Shown one piece after another: positions 50,578 through 58,959 of a DNA stretch of 64,000 bases (position 1 is its first letter; each line of letters opens with the position of its first letter). The translations under genes and the position numbers were made by a program. The DNA is from Mycolicibacterium llatzerense (GTDB taxonomy: Bacteria > Actinomycetota > Actinomycetes > Mycobacteriales > Mycobacteriaceae). A model generated the notes under the pieces. It did no database searches. It saw only the letters and a list, made by a program, of their open reading frames with translations, and was not told the DNA's origin. The DNA is taken from positions 153,848-217,847 of the forward strand of contig NZ_JXST01000002.1 of the NCBI RefSeq assembly GCF_000878195.1, in the 5' to 3' direction.

Positions 50578-50988
50578 TCAGCCGGCGGCAAGCGCGTCGT
50601 GCCAGGCCTTGGTGTCGGTGATCTGGGTCAGCGATGCGATCTTCCCGCCGCGGACGGTGATGTCGTGGACGAACGCGGCCACATAGCGGTGTCCGCTGGC
50701 CCGGCCACGGCCGCGGTAGTACCCGAGCACGATGACCCGATCCTCGCCCGCGGCGACGAACTCGTCTGGGTATGGCGCGGTTTCCCAGTGCGCGGAGGCG
50801 CCGCCCCAGACATCGCGCAACATCTGCTCGGGGCTGTGCACGGCTCCGCCGAGACCGAAGGGCATGCCCTCGCTGACCCGTCCGGTGAAGTCGGGATGCA
50901 GCAGGGCCGCCAAGCCTGCCCTGTCGTGCGAGGCGAAAGCGGCGTAGAGACGTTCGGCAACTTCAACGGTTGTGTCGGGTGTGCTCAT
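50578..50988 (-). CDS. SnoaL-like (NTF2-fold) protein
   Basis: A 136-residue NTF2-fold protein: N-terminal helix VEVAERLYAAFASHDRAGLA, then LLHPDFTGRVSEGMPFGLGG and a sheet region with YVAAFVHDITVRGGKIASLT. Such proteins act as small isomerases, dehydratases or lyases, or only bind ligands. ATG 50988 faces the divergent TetR gene at 51068, and the 79-base gap holds two operator-like palindromes. It is therefore the most likely direct target of that regulator. The cyclase gene starts 49 bases downstream. Confidence 0.85.
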   Translation of the reverse strand: MSTPDTTVEVAERLYAAFASHDRAGLAALLHPDFTGRVSEGMPFGLGGAVHSPEQMLRDVWGGASAHWETAPYPDEFVAAGEDRVIVLGYYRGRGRASGHRYVAAFVHDITVRGGKIASLTQITDTKAWHDALAAG

Positions 50989-51018
50989 ATCCAGTTTCCT
51001 TTCGGTGTGCCAACCAAA

Positions 51019-51063
51019 TTTATTAGAGAGAACACTCTAATAAATAGTAGAGCATACTCTCTA
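51019..51063. promoter_or_regulatory. Two operator-like palindromes between the SnoaL-like and TetR genes
   Basis: Site 1 (51019-51044) has exact 10-base arms TTTATTAGAG and CTCTAATAAA around six bases. Site 2 (51045-51063) has a shorter AGAG-CATA-CTCT core with the same half-site sequence. The AT-rich sites sit next to the TetR start and would overlap promoters of both divergent genes. Confidence 0.75.
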
Positions 51064-51067
51064 GATC

Positions 51068-51661
51068 ATGGGTAGGGCTCCACAGCACAGCGCCGACGAT
51101 TTCCTGGACGCGGCCGCACGCCTGTTCGCCGCCGGGGGAGTGCGGGCGTTGACGATGAACGCGGTGGCGCGCGAGGTAGGGGCCCCGAGCGGGTCGATCT
51201 ACCATCGCTTTCCCGACCGGGCTGCATTGTTGGCCGCCTTGTGGTTCCGCACCACGGCGGGCTTTCAAAGCGGCTACCTGGAGGCCCTCGGGGATCACCC
51301 AACGCCCGACAGTGCGGTTCGCGCGGCAGTGTGGTTGGTCGACTGGTGCCGCGGTCACCTACCGGCGGCTGTCGTGCTGCAGGCCGGCGTTCGGGCATTC
51401 GAGCCCGACGGATGGAGCGAGGCCGCCCGCGCGGAATTGGCCACCGCTGAAGACGATTCGCGACAGCGCCTCGACGGTGCTGTTCGGGGCTTGGCGAAAC
51501 AGACCGGACGGCCCGCGGATCAGATCGCCTTCGCCCTCCTGGATCTGCCATTGGCCGCCGTACGGCGGCACCTCCTCGCGGGTGAGCCGCCGCCGAAGCG
51601 GGTCACCACGCTGGTGAAGAGCATGGTGGGCCTGATCGTGGGTGGTGCTGAGCCCGGCTAG
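51068..51661 (+). CDS. TetR-family transcriptional regulator
   Basis: A 197-residue TetR protein: the helix-turn-helix covers about residues 8-55 (FLDAAARLFAAGGVRALTMN, VGAPSGSIYHRFPDRAALL), followed by a helical ligand domain without recognisable ligand residues. It starts seven bases after the second operator-like site, so autoregulation is expected. It is divergent from the SnoaL-like/cyclase/PPOX row and overlaps the convergent SDR gene by four bases. It could regulate either block; the operator position favours the SnoaL-like row. Confidence 0.9.
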   Translation: MGRAPQHSADDFLDAAARLFAAGGVRALTMNAVAREVGAPSGSIYHRFPDRAALLAALWFRTTAGFQSGYLEALGDHPTPDSAVRAAVWLVDWCRGHLPAAVVLQAGVRAFEPDGWSEAARAELATAEDDSRQRLDGAVRGLAKQTGRPADQIAFALLDLPLAAVRRHLLAGEPPPKRVTTLVKSMVGLIVGGAEPG

Positions 51662-52593
51662 TGGCGCGCCATGGCTTCCGCGCCGGCGGCGGGCGCGGTC
51701 GGTGCGGGGGTCACGCGCTCCAGCACGGCACCGACCAGCTTCTCGGCCAAGTCGAACGAGAATGGCTGCGCCATAACGCGATTGATTCCCGGCGCGACGC
51801 GGTGCATGACGTAGCCCAGCCAGGCCTCCGCCCGCACCGGTACCACCGCGAGGTCGTAGCTGACCGCCCGCACCACGGCCCGGGCCACGAGATCAGGGCT
51901 CATCGGCGAGAACGGCAGCATCTCGGCGAACTCTTGTAGCTGTTTGGTCAGGCGCTGGGCCTGCGCGACGAGCGCGGGATCGACACCGACGGTCACAGCC
52001 CGATCCCCGATGTTCGTGTTGATGACGCCGGGGCAGATGGCGCTGACCCCGATGCCGTATGGCTTGAGCTCCAGGCGCAGGCATTCGCTCAGCATCTTGA
52101 CCCCCGCCTTGGACACCGAGTACGGCGCCATGACCGGCGTCGGCGTGAACGCGGCCGCCGAGGCGATGTTGACGATATGACCGCCCCTGCCGCGCTCGGC
52201 CATCTGCGCACCGAACACCCGGCAGCCGTGCACCACACCCATCAGATTGATGCTGAGCTGCTTGTCCCAATCCGCGGCGGACAGTTTGAGGAACGGACCG
52301 CTGACGACGATGCCGGCGTTGTTGACGACGACGTCGGGCACGCCGTGCTCGGCACGCACGGCAGCGGCGAAAGCCTCCCAGGCGTCCGGATCGGTGACGT
52401 CCAGCTGCGCGGCCGACGCGCGGCGCCCGGCGCCTTTGATCATGGCGGCGGTCGCCTCCGCCGAGTCGACGTCGATATCGGAGACCACCACGTGCGCACC
52501 GCGTTTGGCGAAACGGATGGCGGTGGCACGCCCGATGCCGCTGCCCGCGCCCGTGACGACGACGAGCTGTGGTTCCAGATTGTTGATCTTCAT
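51658..52593 (-). CDS. Short-chain dehydrogenase/reductase
   Basis: A 311-residue classical SDR, longer than the usual 250 because of a C-terminal extension of about 60 residues (VRAEAWLGYVMHRVAPGINR and on). Cofactor motif VVTGAGSGIGRATA; NNAG in VVNNAGIVVSGP; catalytic Ser in IASAAAFTP; YSVSK as Y-x-x-x-K. The aspartate of VVVSDIDVD after strand 2 suggests NAD(H). The gene overlaps the monooxygenase by four bases (ATGA), so the two act together, for example an alcohol to ketone step before Baeyer-Villiger oxidation (inference). Confidence 0.92.
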   Translation of the reverse strand: MKINNLEPQLVVVTGAGSGIGRATAIRFAKRGAHVVVSDIDVDSAEATAAMIKGAGRRASAAQLDVTDPDAWEAFAAAVRAEHGVPDVVVNNAGIVVSGPFLKLSAADWDKQLSINLMGVVHGCRVFGAQMAERGRGGHIVNIASAAAFTPTPVMAPYSVSKAGVKMLSECLRLELKPYGIGVSAICPGVINTNIGDRAVTVGVDPALVAQAQRLTKQLQEFAEMLPFSPMSPDLVARAVVRAVSYDLAVVPVRAEAWLGYVMHRVAPGINRVMAQPFSFDLAEKLVGAVLERVTPAPTAPAAGAEAMARH

Positions 52594-54167
52594 CCGGCCT
52601 CCTTCGAGGTGGCTGCTAGTTGGTCGACGTTGTCGGTGCCCGTGCCATACCGATAGACGTCGAGGTTGTAATGACGGTTCTGCCAGTACATCTCGCCATG
52701 CGTCGTCGGCCGGAACGGTGAATCACCGTGGTAGTCGATGTAATACGTGTTGGACCCTGCGCAGGTCGGCGTGAACAGGACGTTGCGCGCCTGACGCTGG
52801 AGGCAGTGCTGGAAGTAGGCGTCGTGAATGTCCTGCCGGATCTCGACCTCCCGGGCGCCGCGCCGCTTGGCTTCGGCGATGGCGCGACTGAGATGTGCGG
52901 CAGTGGCCTCGATCATCCACAGATACGACCCGAGGACGAAACCGTAGGGCCCGGTGATCATGAACATGTTCGGGAAGCCGGGTACGGAGACACCCTGATA
53001 GGCCTGAAATCGATTGACCGCCCAGAACTCCGCGGCGTCGAGTCCGTCGCGGCCGACGACGGGGAAGGGCGGTACCGAATCCCTTTCCCACAGCTTGAAT
53101 CCGGTCGCACAGATGAGGACGTCGACCTCGTGCTCGACGCCGTCGGCCGTCACCACACCGGTCGCGGTGATGCGCTCGATGGACTCGGTGACCAGGCTGA
53201 CGTCACTGCGATTGAACGTCTTCAAGTAGTCGTTCGACATCGACGGCCGTTTGCAGCCCAGGCCGTAGCGTGGGATCAGCTTCTCGCGGGTCGCCGGATC
53301 GGTGATCTGGCTGCGCATCCACGCCCGCACAGGAGCCTCGGCGAGCTTGCGGGTGGCTTCGACCAGCCAGCTCGGGCCGGTGAGCATGCCGCCCATCCCG
53401 ATCTCGGTCGCGACGGTCCCGACTGCGCGCAGCGCCGACCGCAATTGGCCGAACTCCAGCACCGTGCGGGCGATACCGTGAATCTGGCTGTCGGGCTTGG
53501 GAAATACCCAGATCGGGGTGCGCTGAAAGACGGTGAGGTGCGCCACCTCGTCGACGATCGCCGGCACGAGCTGAAGCGACGTCGCGCCCGTCCCGATCAC
53601 CGCCACCCGTTTCCCGGCCAACGCGACATCGTGATCCCACAGCGCGGTGTGCATGAGCACCCCGCCGAAATCCTGCAGCCCGGGAATGTCCGGCAACTTC
53701 GGCCGTTCCAGCCCGCCGACCGCCATCACGATGTGGCGGCCGGTGATCTCGGATCCGCCGTCGGTGCGTAACCGCCACATGCTGTTGCGCTCGTCGAACG
53801 TCGCCCCGGTCACGGTGGTGCCCAGCCGCAACTTGTCGCGCAGGCCGTACTTGTCCACCATGTCGTCCGCGTAGTCCCGCAACTCACTGCCGGGAGCGAA
53901 GACCCGCGACCAGCCGCCGCGCTGCTCGTAGGAGAAGCTGTAGATGACAGACGGGATGTCTACTGCCACACCGGGATAGGTGTTCGCGTGCCAGGTGCCG
54001 CCGACGTGGTCCCATTTGTCGACGATGACGAAGTCGTGGATCCCCGTGCGGTACAGGGCGATACCGGCGCCGATGCCACCGAACCCGGCGCCGACGATCA
54101 CCACTTCGTGATCGGGCGTGTGCCGCTCGGCTGTAGGTGGCGGTGCGACCTTCGTACTTGCGGTCAT
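52590..54167 (-). CDS. Baeyer-Villiger-type flavin monooxygenase
   Basis: A 525-residue FAD/NADPH monooxygenase. First Rossmann loop VIVGAGFGGIGAGIAL (about 23-38); DHVGGTWHANTYPGVAVDIP, typical of Baeyer-Villiger enzymes; the fingerprint FGGVLMHTALWDHD (F-x-G-x-x-x-H-x-x-x-W-D) about 168; second nucleotide loop VIGTGATSLQLVP (about 190). It would insert oxygen into a ketone to give an ester or lactone. It is flanked by the SDR (overlap of four bases) and the PF10118 genes (12 bases), all on the minus strand. The fold resembles EthA/MymA-type enzymes, but the gene context differs from the mymA operon. Confidence 0.93.
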   Translation of the reverse strand: MTASTKVAPPPTAERHTPDHEVVIVGAGFGGIGAGIALYRTGIHDFVIVDKWDHVGGTWHANTYPGVAVDIPSVIYSFSYEQRGGWSRVFAPGSELRDYADDMVDKYGLRDKLRLGTTVTGATFDERNSMWRLRTDGGSEITGRHIVMAVGGLERPKLPDIPGLQDFGGVLMHTALWDHDVALAGKRVAVIGTGATSLQLVPAIVDEVAHLTVFQRTPIWVFPKPDSQIHGIARTVLEFGQLRSALRAVGTVATEIGMGGMLTGPSWLVEATRKLAEAPVRAWMRSQITDPATREKLIPRYGLGCKRPSMSNDYLKTFNRSDVSLVTESIERITATGVVTADGVEHEVDVLICATGFKLWERDSVPPFPVVGRDGLDAAEFWAVNRFQAYQGVSVPGFPNMFMITGPYGFVLGSYLWMIEATAAHLSRAIAEAKRRGAREVEIRQDIHDAYFQHCLQRQARNVLFTPTCAGSNTYYIDYHGDSPFRPTTHGEMYWQNRHYNLDVYRYGTGTDNVDQLAATSKEAG

Positions 54168-54179
54168 GTCCGTCCTCGG

Positions 54180-55058
54180 CTATCGGACGTAGTCGACGAG
54201 TTGGCCATCGGCGCCGAACAAGTCGTGCTGCCAGCGTTCGAGCAGCTCGTCGGTCGGCACATCGTCCGGATGGAAGCCGGGCCGCAGATACTCGGCAATC
54301 TCTGAGAGGATCCCGCGCACCAGGGGTCCGCGGAACACCCCGTAGGTCTGGCGGAGCACCTTGAACGGCCGCCACGCGGTCGGATCCAGCAGGATCGACA
54401 GCGCGACCGCGGCCGTGACGACCGGGATCGTCAGGAAGTACATGAACCACATGACCGCGATGCGGGTGCGCTCGGAACCGCCCACCGACTGGTAGACGTC
54501 GAAGGCGACGGACTTGTGCTCCAGCTCCTCCATCGCGTGCCAGTTCAGCAGCCGCCAGACCTCGGGATCGCCTGGGATCGCCTGGATTTCGTCGTTGGAC
54601 AGCACTCGCGCGCCCAGGACTGCGGTGTAGTGCTCGGCGGCGGCCGTCATCGCCAGATGGACCTTCGCCGGGATCAGCTGCTCGATGCGCAGCACCACCT
54701 TCTCCCGAACGCTGGTCGGCGCGAACAACAAGAACCGCACCAGCGGATAGCCCATGTCGGCGAGCTGAGTGTTCAACTTGCGATGTTCCTGGCCGTGTAC
54801 CGATTCCTGACCGATGAACCCGGCGACGCGCTTCTTGAGCACGGGGTCCGTGATCTGGTCGGAGAAGCGTCGAACAGACCGGATGAACGACTCCTCGCCG
54901 GGCGGGAATGAGCCGGACAGCACGGCCACCAGGTGGCTGAACACAATGTCGCCCTCGACGAAATGGCGGTGCAGGGGCTCGGGTTCGCCGAACCGGAACC
55001 GCATCCGGCGGACCTTGGGAAGAGCGACCCCATGCGGGGTGATCGGCTCAGCACTCAT
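54180..55058 (-). CDS. PF10118-family putative metal-dependent hydrolase, copy 1
   Basis: A 292-residue protein of the family annotated as predicted metal-dependent hydrolase. Conserved acidic/His motifs FIGQESVHGQEHRKLN, AAAEHYTAVLG and HAMEELEHKSVAFDVY include two E-x-x-H pairs, which together look like a ferritin-type di-iron site (inference). Residues about 215-235 (WFMYFLTIPVVTAAVALSIL) are hydrophobic, so it may associate with the membrane. The N terminus (VRRMRFRFGEPEP) is basic. It is a paralogue of the next gene upstream on the same strand, with FHPDD and LFGADG shared near the C terminus. Confidence 0.88.
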   Translation of the reverse strand: MSAEPITPHGVALPKVRRMRFRFGEPEPLHRHFVEGDIVFSHLVAVLSGSFPPGEESFIRSVRRFSDQITDPVLKKRVAGFIGQESVHGQEHRKLNTQLADMGYPLVRFLLFAPTSVREKVVLRIEQLIPAKVHLAMTAAAEHYTAVLGARVLSNDEIQAIPGDPEVWRLLNWHAMEELEHKSVAFDVYQSVGGSERTRIAVMWFMYFLTIPVVTAAVALSILLDPTAWRPFKVLRQTYGVFRGPLVRGILSEIAEYLRPGFHPDDVPTDELLERWQHDLFGADGQLVDYVR

Positions 55059-55082
55059 GATCGATTCCTTCCGTTGTCTCGG

Positions 55083-55973
55083 CTATTTGAGGTGGTCGAC
55101 GAGGACGCCGTCGGCGCCGAAAAGGGTGTCCCGCCACTGCAGGGCCAGTGCGCTGGTATCGACATCGTCTGGATGGAACCCAGGCCGCAGGTAGACCGCG
55201 AGATCAGGCAGCAGGCCTTTGAATATCGGGCCGGTGAACAGCTCGTACGCTTCGCGGGCCAGGCGGTCGGGCCGGCGCCGTGCCACCGGATCAGACCCGA
55301 TCGAGGCCGCCAGCGAAATCAGCGTCACCGGCAGGAGCAGGCCGCACACCGCGGCCATCACCGCGATGCGGGTGCGCTCGGTGCCGCCGACGGCGCGGTA
55401 CACATCGAAGGCCACCGACTTGTGCTCGAGTTCTTCCAGCGCATGCCAATTCAGCAGGTGCCACACCTCGGCGTCGGCCGGGATCGATTGTAGCTCGTCG
55501 CTCGACAACACCCGCTCGGCCAGCACCGCGGTGTAGTGTTCGGCGGCCGCCGTCATCGCCAGATGTACGTGCGCGGGCAACCGGTCTTCGAGCCGTATCT
55601 GCCTGTCCTTCAACCCTTTTGAATCCCACCACGCGATGGGGTAGCCCATCGCGACCAGCTTCTCGTTGAGGTGCCGGTGTTCCTGTCCGTGCATGGATTC
55701 CTGGCCGATGAAGCCGGCGACCCGTTTCTTGAGGTCGGGATCGGTGATCCGGTCGGCGAATCGGCGGACCGACCGGATGAAACCTTCCTCGCCGGGAGGA
55801 AATGCCCCCGAGAGGCCGGCGACGAAATGGCTGAAGACCATGTCTCCGGCGACGAAATACTTTCGGTCAGGGTCCTCGCCGAAGCGGAAGCGGATTCGTC
55901 GGGTCCGGGGATAAAGCGGCCGGGAGTTCCGCTCCGACGTCATTGTCGGGTGTTGCCTGCTGCGTACGGCCAT
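55083..55973 (-). CDS. PF10118-family putative metal-dependent hydrolase, copy 2
   Basis: A 296-residue paralogue of the downstream gene, sharing the same order of motifs: FIGQESMHGQEHRHLN, AAAEHYTAVLAE, HALEELEHKSVAFDVY, the hydrophobic stretch around 220 and the end LFGADGVLVDHLK. The two differ most in the middle (WWDSKGLKDRQIRLEDRLPA here). The pair arose by tandem duplication. ATG 55973 has an AGGAAAGG site nearby; ATG 55943 (MTSERN) is an alternative. It is the first enzyme gene of the minus-strand operon after the TetR regulator. Confidence 0.88.
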   Translation of the reverse strand: MAVRSRQHPTMTSERNSRPLYPRTRRIRFRFGEDPDRKYFVAGDMVFSHFVAGLSGAFPPGEEGFIRSVRRFADRITDPDLKKRVAGFIGQESMHGQEHRHLNEKLVAMGYPIAWWDSKGLKDRQIRLEDRLPAHVHLAMTAAAEHYTAVLAERVLSSDELQSIPADAEVWHLLNWHALEELEHKSVAFDVYRAVGGTERTRIAVMAAVCGLLLPVTLISLAASIGSDPVARRRPDRLAREAYELFTGPIFKGLLPDLAVYLRPGFHPDDVDTSALALQWRDTLFGADGVLVDHLK

Positions 55974-56120
55974 GCCGCCAGCCTTTCCTCGAACATTCAG
56001 TAACTAGTACCGCGAGTTCTAGTAGTTCGAAGTTACGACGGCATGCGCCATTGCGCAAGGGTTTTGGATAATGACGTTTTCTGAGCTGCCTGAGTGCAGG
56101 TCAGGACGACCGGCAACGGT
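55974..56120. promoter_or_regulatory. AT-rich spacer with candidate operator, TetR gene to PF10118 operon
   Basis: Within the 147-base spacer, GTAACT (56000-56005) and AGTTAC (56031-56036) are inverted, and CTAGTA occurs twice as a direct repeat (56004-56009 and 56019-56024). The segment is clearly more AT-rich than its surroundings and lies just upstream of the first PF10118 gene, so it is a plausible promoter and TetR site. Confidence 0.4.
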
Positions 56121-56828
56121 TCAGTCGGCGGTGCCGAACAACGCCATCTGCTCGTCGGGTGCGATGACGACGCCGCGGGCAGTGGCGGCCGCCGACACCG
56201 CACCCCAGATCACGGGGGTCAGCTGCGCGGTGAGTTCGTCTTTGCTGATCGTCGGCTCGTTGAGCCACCGCAGCACACCGAGGGCGACCGCGCCGAGGAT
56301 CGCATCGGCCGTGTACTCCAGGTGGTCGGCGTCGCCGCCGTGCATGCGCAGCATCGCGGCGAGGACTTCGGTCATGGCGCTGGACAGATTGCGGCCGTTC
56401 TCCAGCAGCTTGGTCCGGGAATGGTCGTCGCTGAAATGGGAACCGACCACGAACCGAAAGAGGTTGGGCCGCTCGTCCACCAGATCGATGTAGCCGGCCA
56501 GCGCAGAACGCACGAGCTCCAGTGCCGTCGCGGTGACGTGGAAGCACGGAATGACGCGCTGCACGATCAGCTCCTGCATGCGGTCACCGACGGCGGCGAA
56601 CAACGTCTCCTTGTCGGTGAAGAAGCGGTACAGCTTCGGCCGTGGCACGCCGGCGGTTTTCACCACGTCGTCGATCGACAAGTCGGGCCCGTATTCGTCG
56701 ATTGCCCGAAGGGTGGCCTCGATCAGCTCCTCCCGCACCGTCGCGCGGTGCGCCCGCCACCGGTCGGCGCGCGCGTCACCGGTCGGTGCGGACAATCGCA
56801 CCGCAACACGGGTCGCGTCGACGGGCAT
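56121..56828 (-). CDS. TetR-family transcriptional regulator
   Basis: A 235-residue TetR protein with a 30-residue basic N-terminal extension before the helix-turn-helix (about 33-80: ELIEATLRAIDEYGPDLSID, AGVPRPKLYRFFTDKETLF). The ligand domain is longer than usual and includes the PNLFRFVVGSHF helix. It is on the same strand as, and directly upstream of, the PF10118/monooxygenase/SDR operon, its probable target. It lies three bases downstream of the aglA stop, so it could also be read from that operon. Confidence 0.9.
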   Translation of the reverse strand: MPVDATRVAVRLSAPTGDARADRWRAHRATVREELIEATLRAIDEYGPDLSIDDVVKTAGVPRPKLYRFFTDKETLFAAVGDRMQELIVQRVIPCFHVTATALELVRSALAGYIDLVDERPNLFRFVVGSHFSDDHSRTKLLENGRNLSSAMTEVLAAMLRMHGGDADHLEYTADAILGAVALGVLRWLNEPTISKDELTAQLTPVIWGAVSAAATARGVVIAPDEQMALFGTAD

Positions 56829-56831
56829 GAA

Positions 56832-58412
56832 CTAATCGTAAGTCAGCCAGGCGGCGGTGGCGGGTGGCATTCGGCCGCCGGGCAGCGGCCCGCTCGCGAG
56901 CACCACCTGGCCGGCGGGTAGGTCGACCGTGGTGCTGCCCGCATTCAGCAGGCAGACCAGGCCGTCCTCACACTGGAATGCCAACAGGTCCGGTGCGGTC
57001 GGTAGCCACCGCACCGAACGACCCAAAACCGTTCGGCCCCGGCGCAATTCGATGGCCCGCCGGAACAACGACAACGTCGACTCCGGGTCTGTGCACTGCG
57101 CGTCGACCGTCAACGGCCCCCAACCCGCGGGCATCGGCAACCAGGTATCCGCGGCAGCAGAGAATCCGTACGGCGCGGTGTCGCCGGACCAGGGCAGGGG
57201 CACCCGGCAGCCGTCGCGGCCTCGTTCGGTGTGGCCGGAACGCTCCCAGACCGGGTCCTGCAGGACATCGTCGGGCAGGTCGACGTTGGGTAGTCCGAGT
57301 TCCTCGCCGTTGTAGACGAATACCGCGCCGGGCAGCGCCAGCATCACCAGCGCCATCGCGCGGGCCCGGGAAAGTCCCTGTGCGCCATCACCGTAACGGC
57401 TCACCTCGCGTTCGACGTCGTGGTTGGACAGCGTCCAGGTGGGTGGCGAGTCGGCCAGCTCGGCGGCCGCCAGGGAATTCTCGATTGCCTCACGGACGGC
57501 GTGCGCGGTGAAATCGGCTCGTACCAAACGGAAATTGAAACCCAGATGCAGTTCGTCGGGGCGTAGGTACTTGGCGAAATCGGCATTGTCGAACACCCAG
57601 ACCTCGCCCACGGTGGCCGCGTCGGGATAGTCGTCGAGCACCGTCCGGATGTCACGGTGAATGGCGTGCACGCCGTCGTTGTTGAAGCGTGGATCGTTCG
57701 ACTCGGACGTCAGCATGGCGGTGTCAGATTCCGCGGCGCGATCGGCCATATCGGGCAGGTCGGCCGGTTTCGCCATCCCGTGCGCGACGTCGATCCGGAA
57801 GCCGGCGACGCCGCGGTCCAGCCAGAACCGCAGTGTCCGTTCCAGATCCGCGGCGATCTCCGGATTGTCCCAATTCAGGTCCGGCTGCGCGGCGTCGAAC
57901 AGGTGCAGGTACCACTGGCCGGGCCGGCCGTCGGCCGCAGAAACCCGGGTCCACGCCGGACCGCCGAAAACCGATGTCCAATTGTTGGGCGGCAGATCGC
58001 CGTTCGGTCCACGGCCGTCCCGGAAGTGATAGCGGGCCCGCTCCGGACTGCCCGGACCTGCGGCCAGGGCCGCCTGGAACCACGGATGCGCGGAGCTGGT
58101 GTGGTTCGGGACCAGGTCCATCGTGACCTTGATGTCCACGGCCCGCGCGGCAGCGATCAACCGATCGAGCGCCGCCATCCCGCCGAACAGCGGATCGACG
58201 TCGCGGGGGTCGGCGACGTCGTACCCGTGATCGACCATGGGGGAGACCATCACCGGGTTGAGCCACAGCGCGTCGACGCCGAGCGACCGCAGGTAGTCCA
58301 GGTGCGCCGTCACACCATCGAGGTCGCCGACACCGTCACCGTCGCTGTCGGCGAACGATCGCGGGTAGAGCTGATAGAAGACCGCGCGTGACCACCACCG
58401 CGGCGCTGTCAT
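56832..58412 (-). CDS. aglA: GH13 alpha-glucosidase
   Basis: A 526-residue family 13 glycoside hydrolase. It has the AVFYQLYPRSFADSDGDGVG start and the (beta/alpha)8 barrel motifs MDLVPNHTS, GFRIDVAHGM (nucleophile Asp), TVGEVWVF (acid/base Glu) and LSNHDVERE (transition-state Asp). It would release glucose from the non-reducing ends of alpha-linked oligosaccharides in the cytoplasm; there is no signal peptide. Corresponds to Rv2471. The ATG at 58412 overlaps the glbO stop (ATGA), the usual mycobacterial arrangement. Confidence 0.94.
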   Translation of the reverse strand: MTAPRWWSRAVFYQLYPRSFADSDGDGVGDLDGVTAHLDYLRSLGVDALWLNPVMVSPMVDHGYDVADPRDVDPLFGGMAALDRLIAAARAVDIKVTMDLVPNHTSSAHPWFQAALAAGPGSPERARYHFRDGRGPNGDLPPNNWTSVFGGPAWTRVSAADGRPGQWYLHLFDAAQPDLNWDNPEIAADLERTLRFWLDRGVAGFRIDVAHGMAKPADLPDMADRAAESDTAMLTSESNDPRFNNDGVHAIHRDIRTVLDDYPDAATVGEVWVFDNADFAKYLRPDELHLGFNFRLVRADFTAHAVREAIENSLAAAELADSPPTWTLSNHDVEREVSRYGDGAQGLSRARAMALVMLALPGAVFVYNGEELGLPNVDLPDDVLQDPVWERSGHTERGRDGCRVPLPWSGDTAPYGFSAAADTWLPMPAGWGPLTVDAQCTDPESTLSLFRRAIELRRGRTVLGRSVRWLPTAPDLLAFQCEDGLVCLLNAGSTTVDLPAGQVVLASGPLPGGRMPPATAAWLTYD

Positions 58413-58831
58413 CAGAACGCCGAGTTGACCATGTGCTGTGCGGCCATGTCGAAGTAGTCGAGCAGTGCCTGCCGGTGCGCGGCATCGATGGTGTCGGCGT
58501 CGATCGAGGCGAGCGCGGTGTGCATGCACCGCAGCCAGGCGTCGCGCTCGAGGAAGCCGATCCGGAACGGGGCGTGCCGCATCCGTAGCCGGGGGTGGCC
58601 GCGTTCCTGACCGTAGGTGCGGGGACCACCCCAGTACTGCTCGAGGAACATCCGCAGCCGGTGTTCGGCGCCGTCGAGGTCATCCTCCGGATACAGCGGG
58701 CGCAGGATCTCGTCGTCGCGGACCAGTTGATAGAACCGCGACACCAGGAGTTGGAAGGTCTGAGCTCCACCGACTTCGTCGTAGAACGACCGTTGCGCTT
58801 CGTCGTTGAACGACGGTTGGACATCAGTCAC
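58412..58831 (-). CDS. glbO: Truncated haemoglobin O (group II)
   Basis: A 139-residue 2-over-2 haemoglobin that binds O2 tightly and is proposed to aid respiration and detoxify reactive species. The group II block [15 protein letters not shown] carries Tyr CD1 and the Trp-Gly-Gly-Pro loop; [15 protein letters not shown] includes the proximal histidine. It corresponds to Rv2470. GTG 58831 gives a product about 11 residues longer at the N terminus than the M. tuberculosis protein. aglA overlaps its stop, so the two are co-transcribed. Confidence 0.94.
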   Translation of the reverse strand: MTDVQPSFNDEAQRSFYDEVGGAQTFQLLVSRFYQLVRDDEILRPLYPEDDLDGAEHRLRMFLEQYWGGPRTYGQERGHPRLRMRHAPFRIGFLERDAWLRCMHTALASIDADTIDAAHRQALLDYFDMAAQHMVNSAF

Positions 58832-58959
58832 GGTTCCATTGTCTACCAGCCTGCAGCGGCGCTTCCGTCACCCGAAGTTCACCGGATCGTCCAGCTAACA
58901 CGCCGGAATTCTCGTGCGATCTCTGCCGATCCATGGTGGACTGTCAACACGGAGGACGT

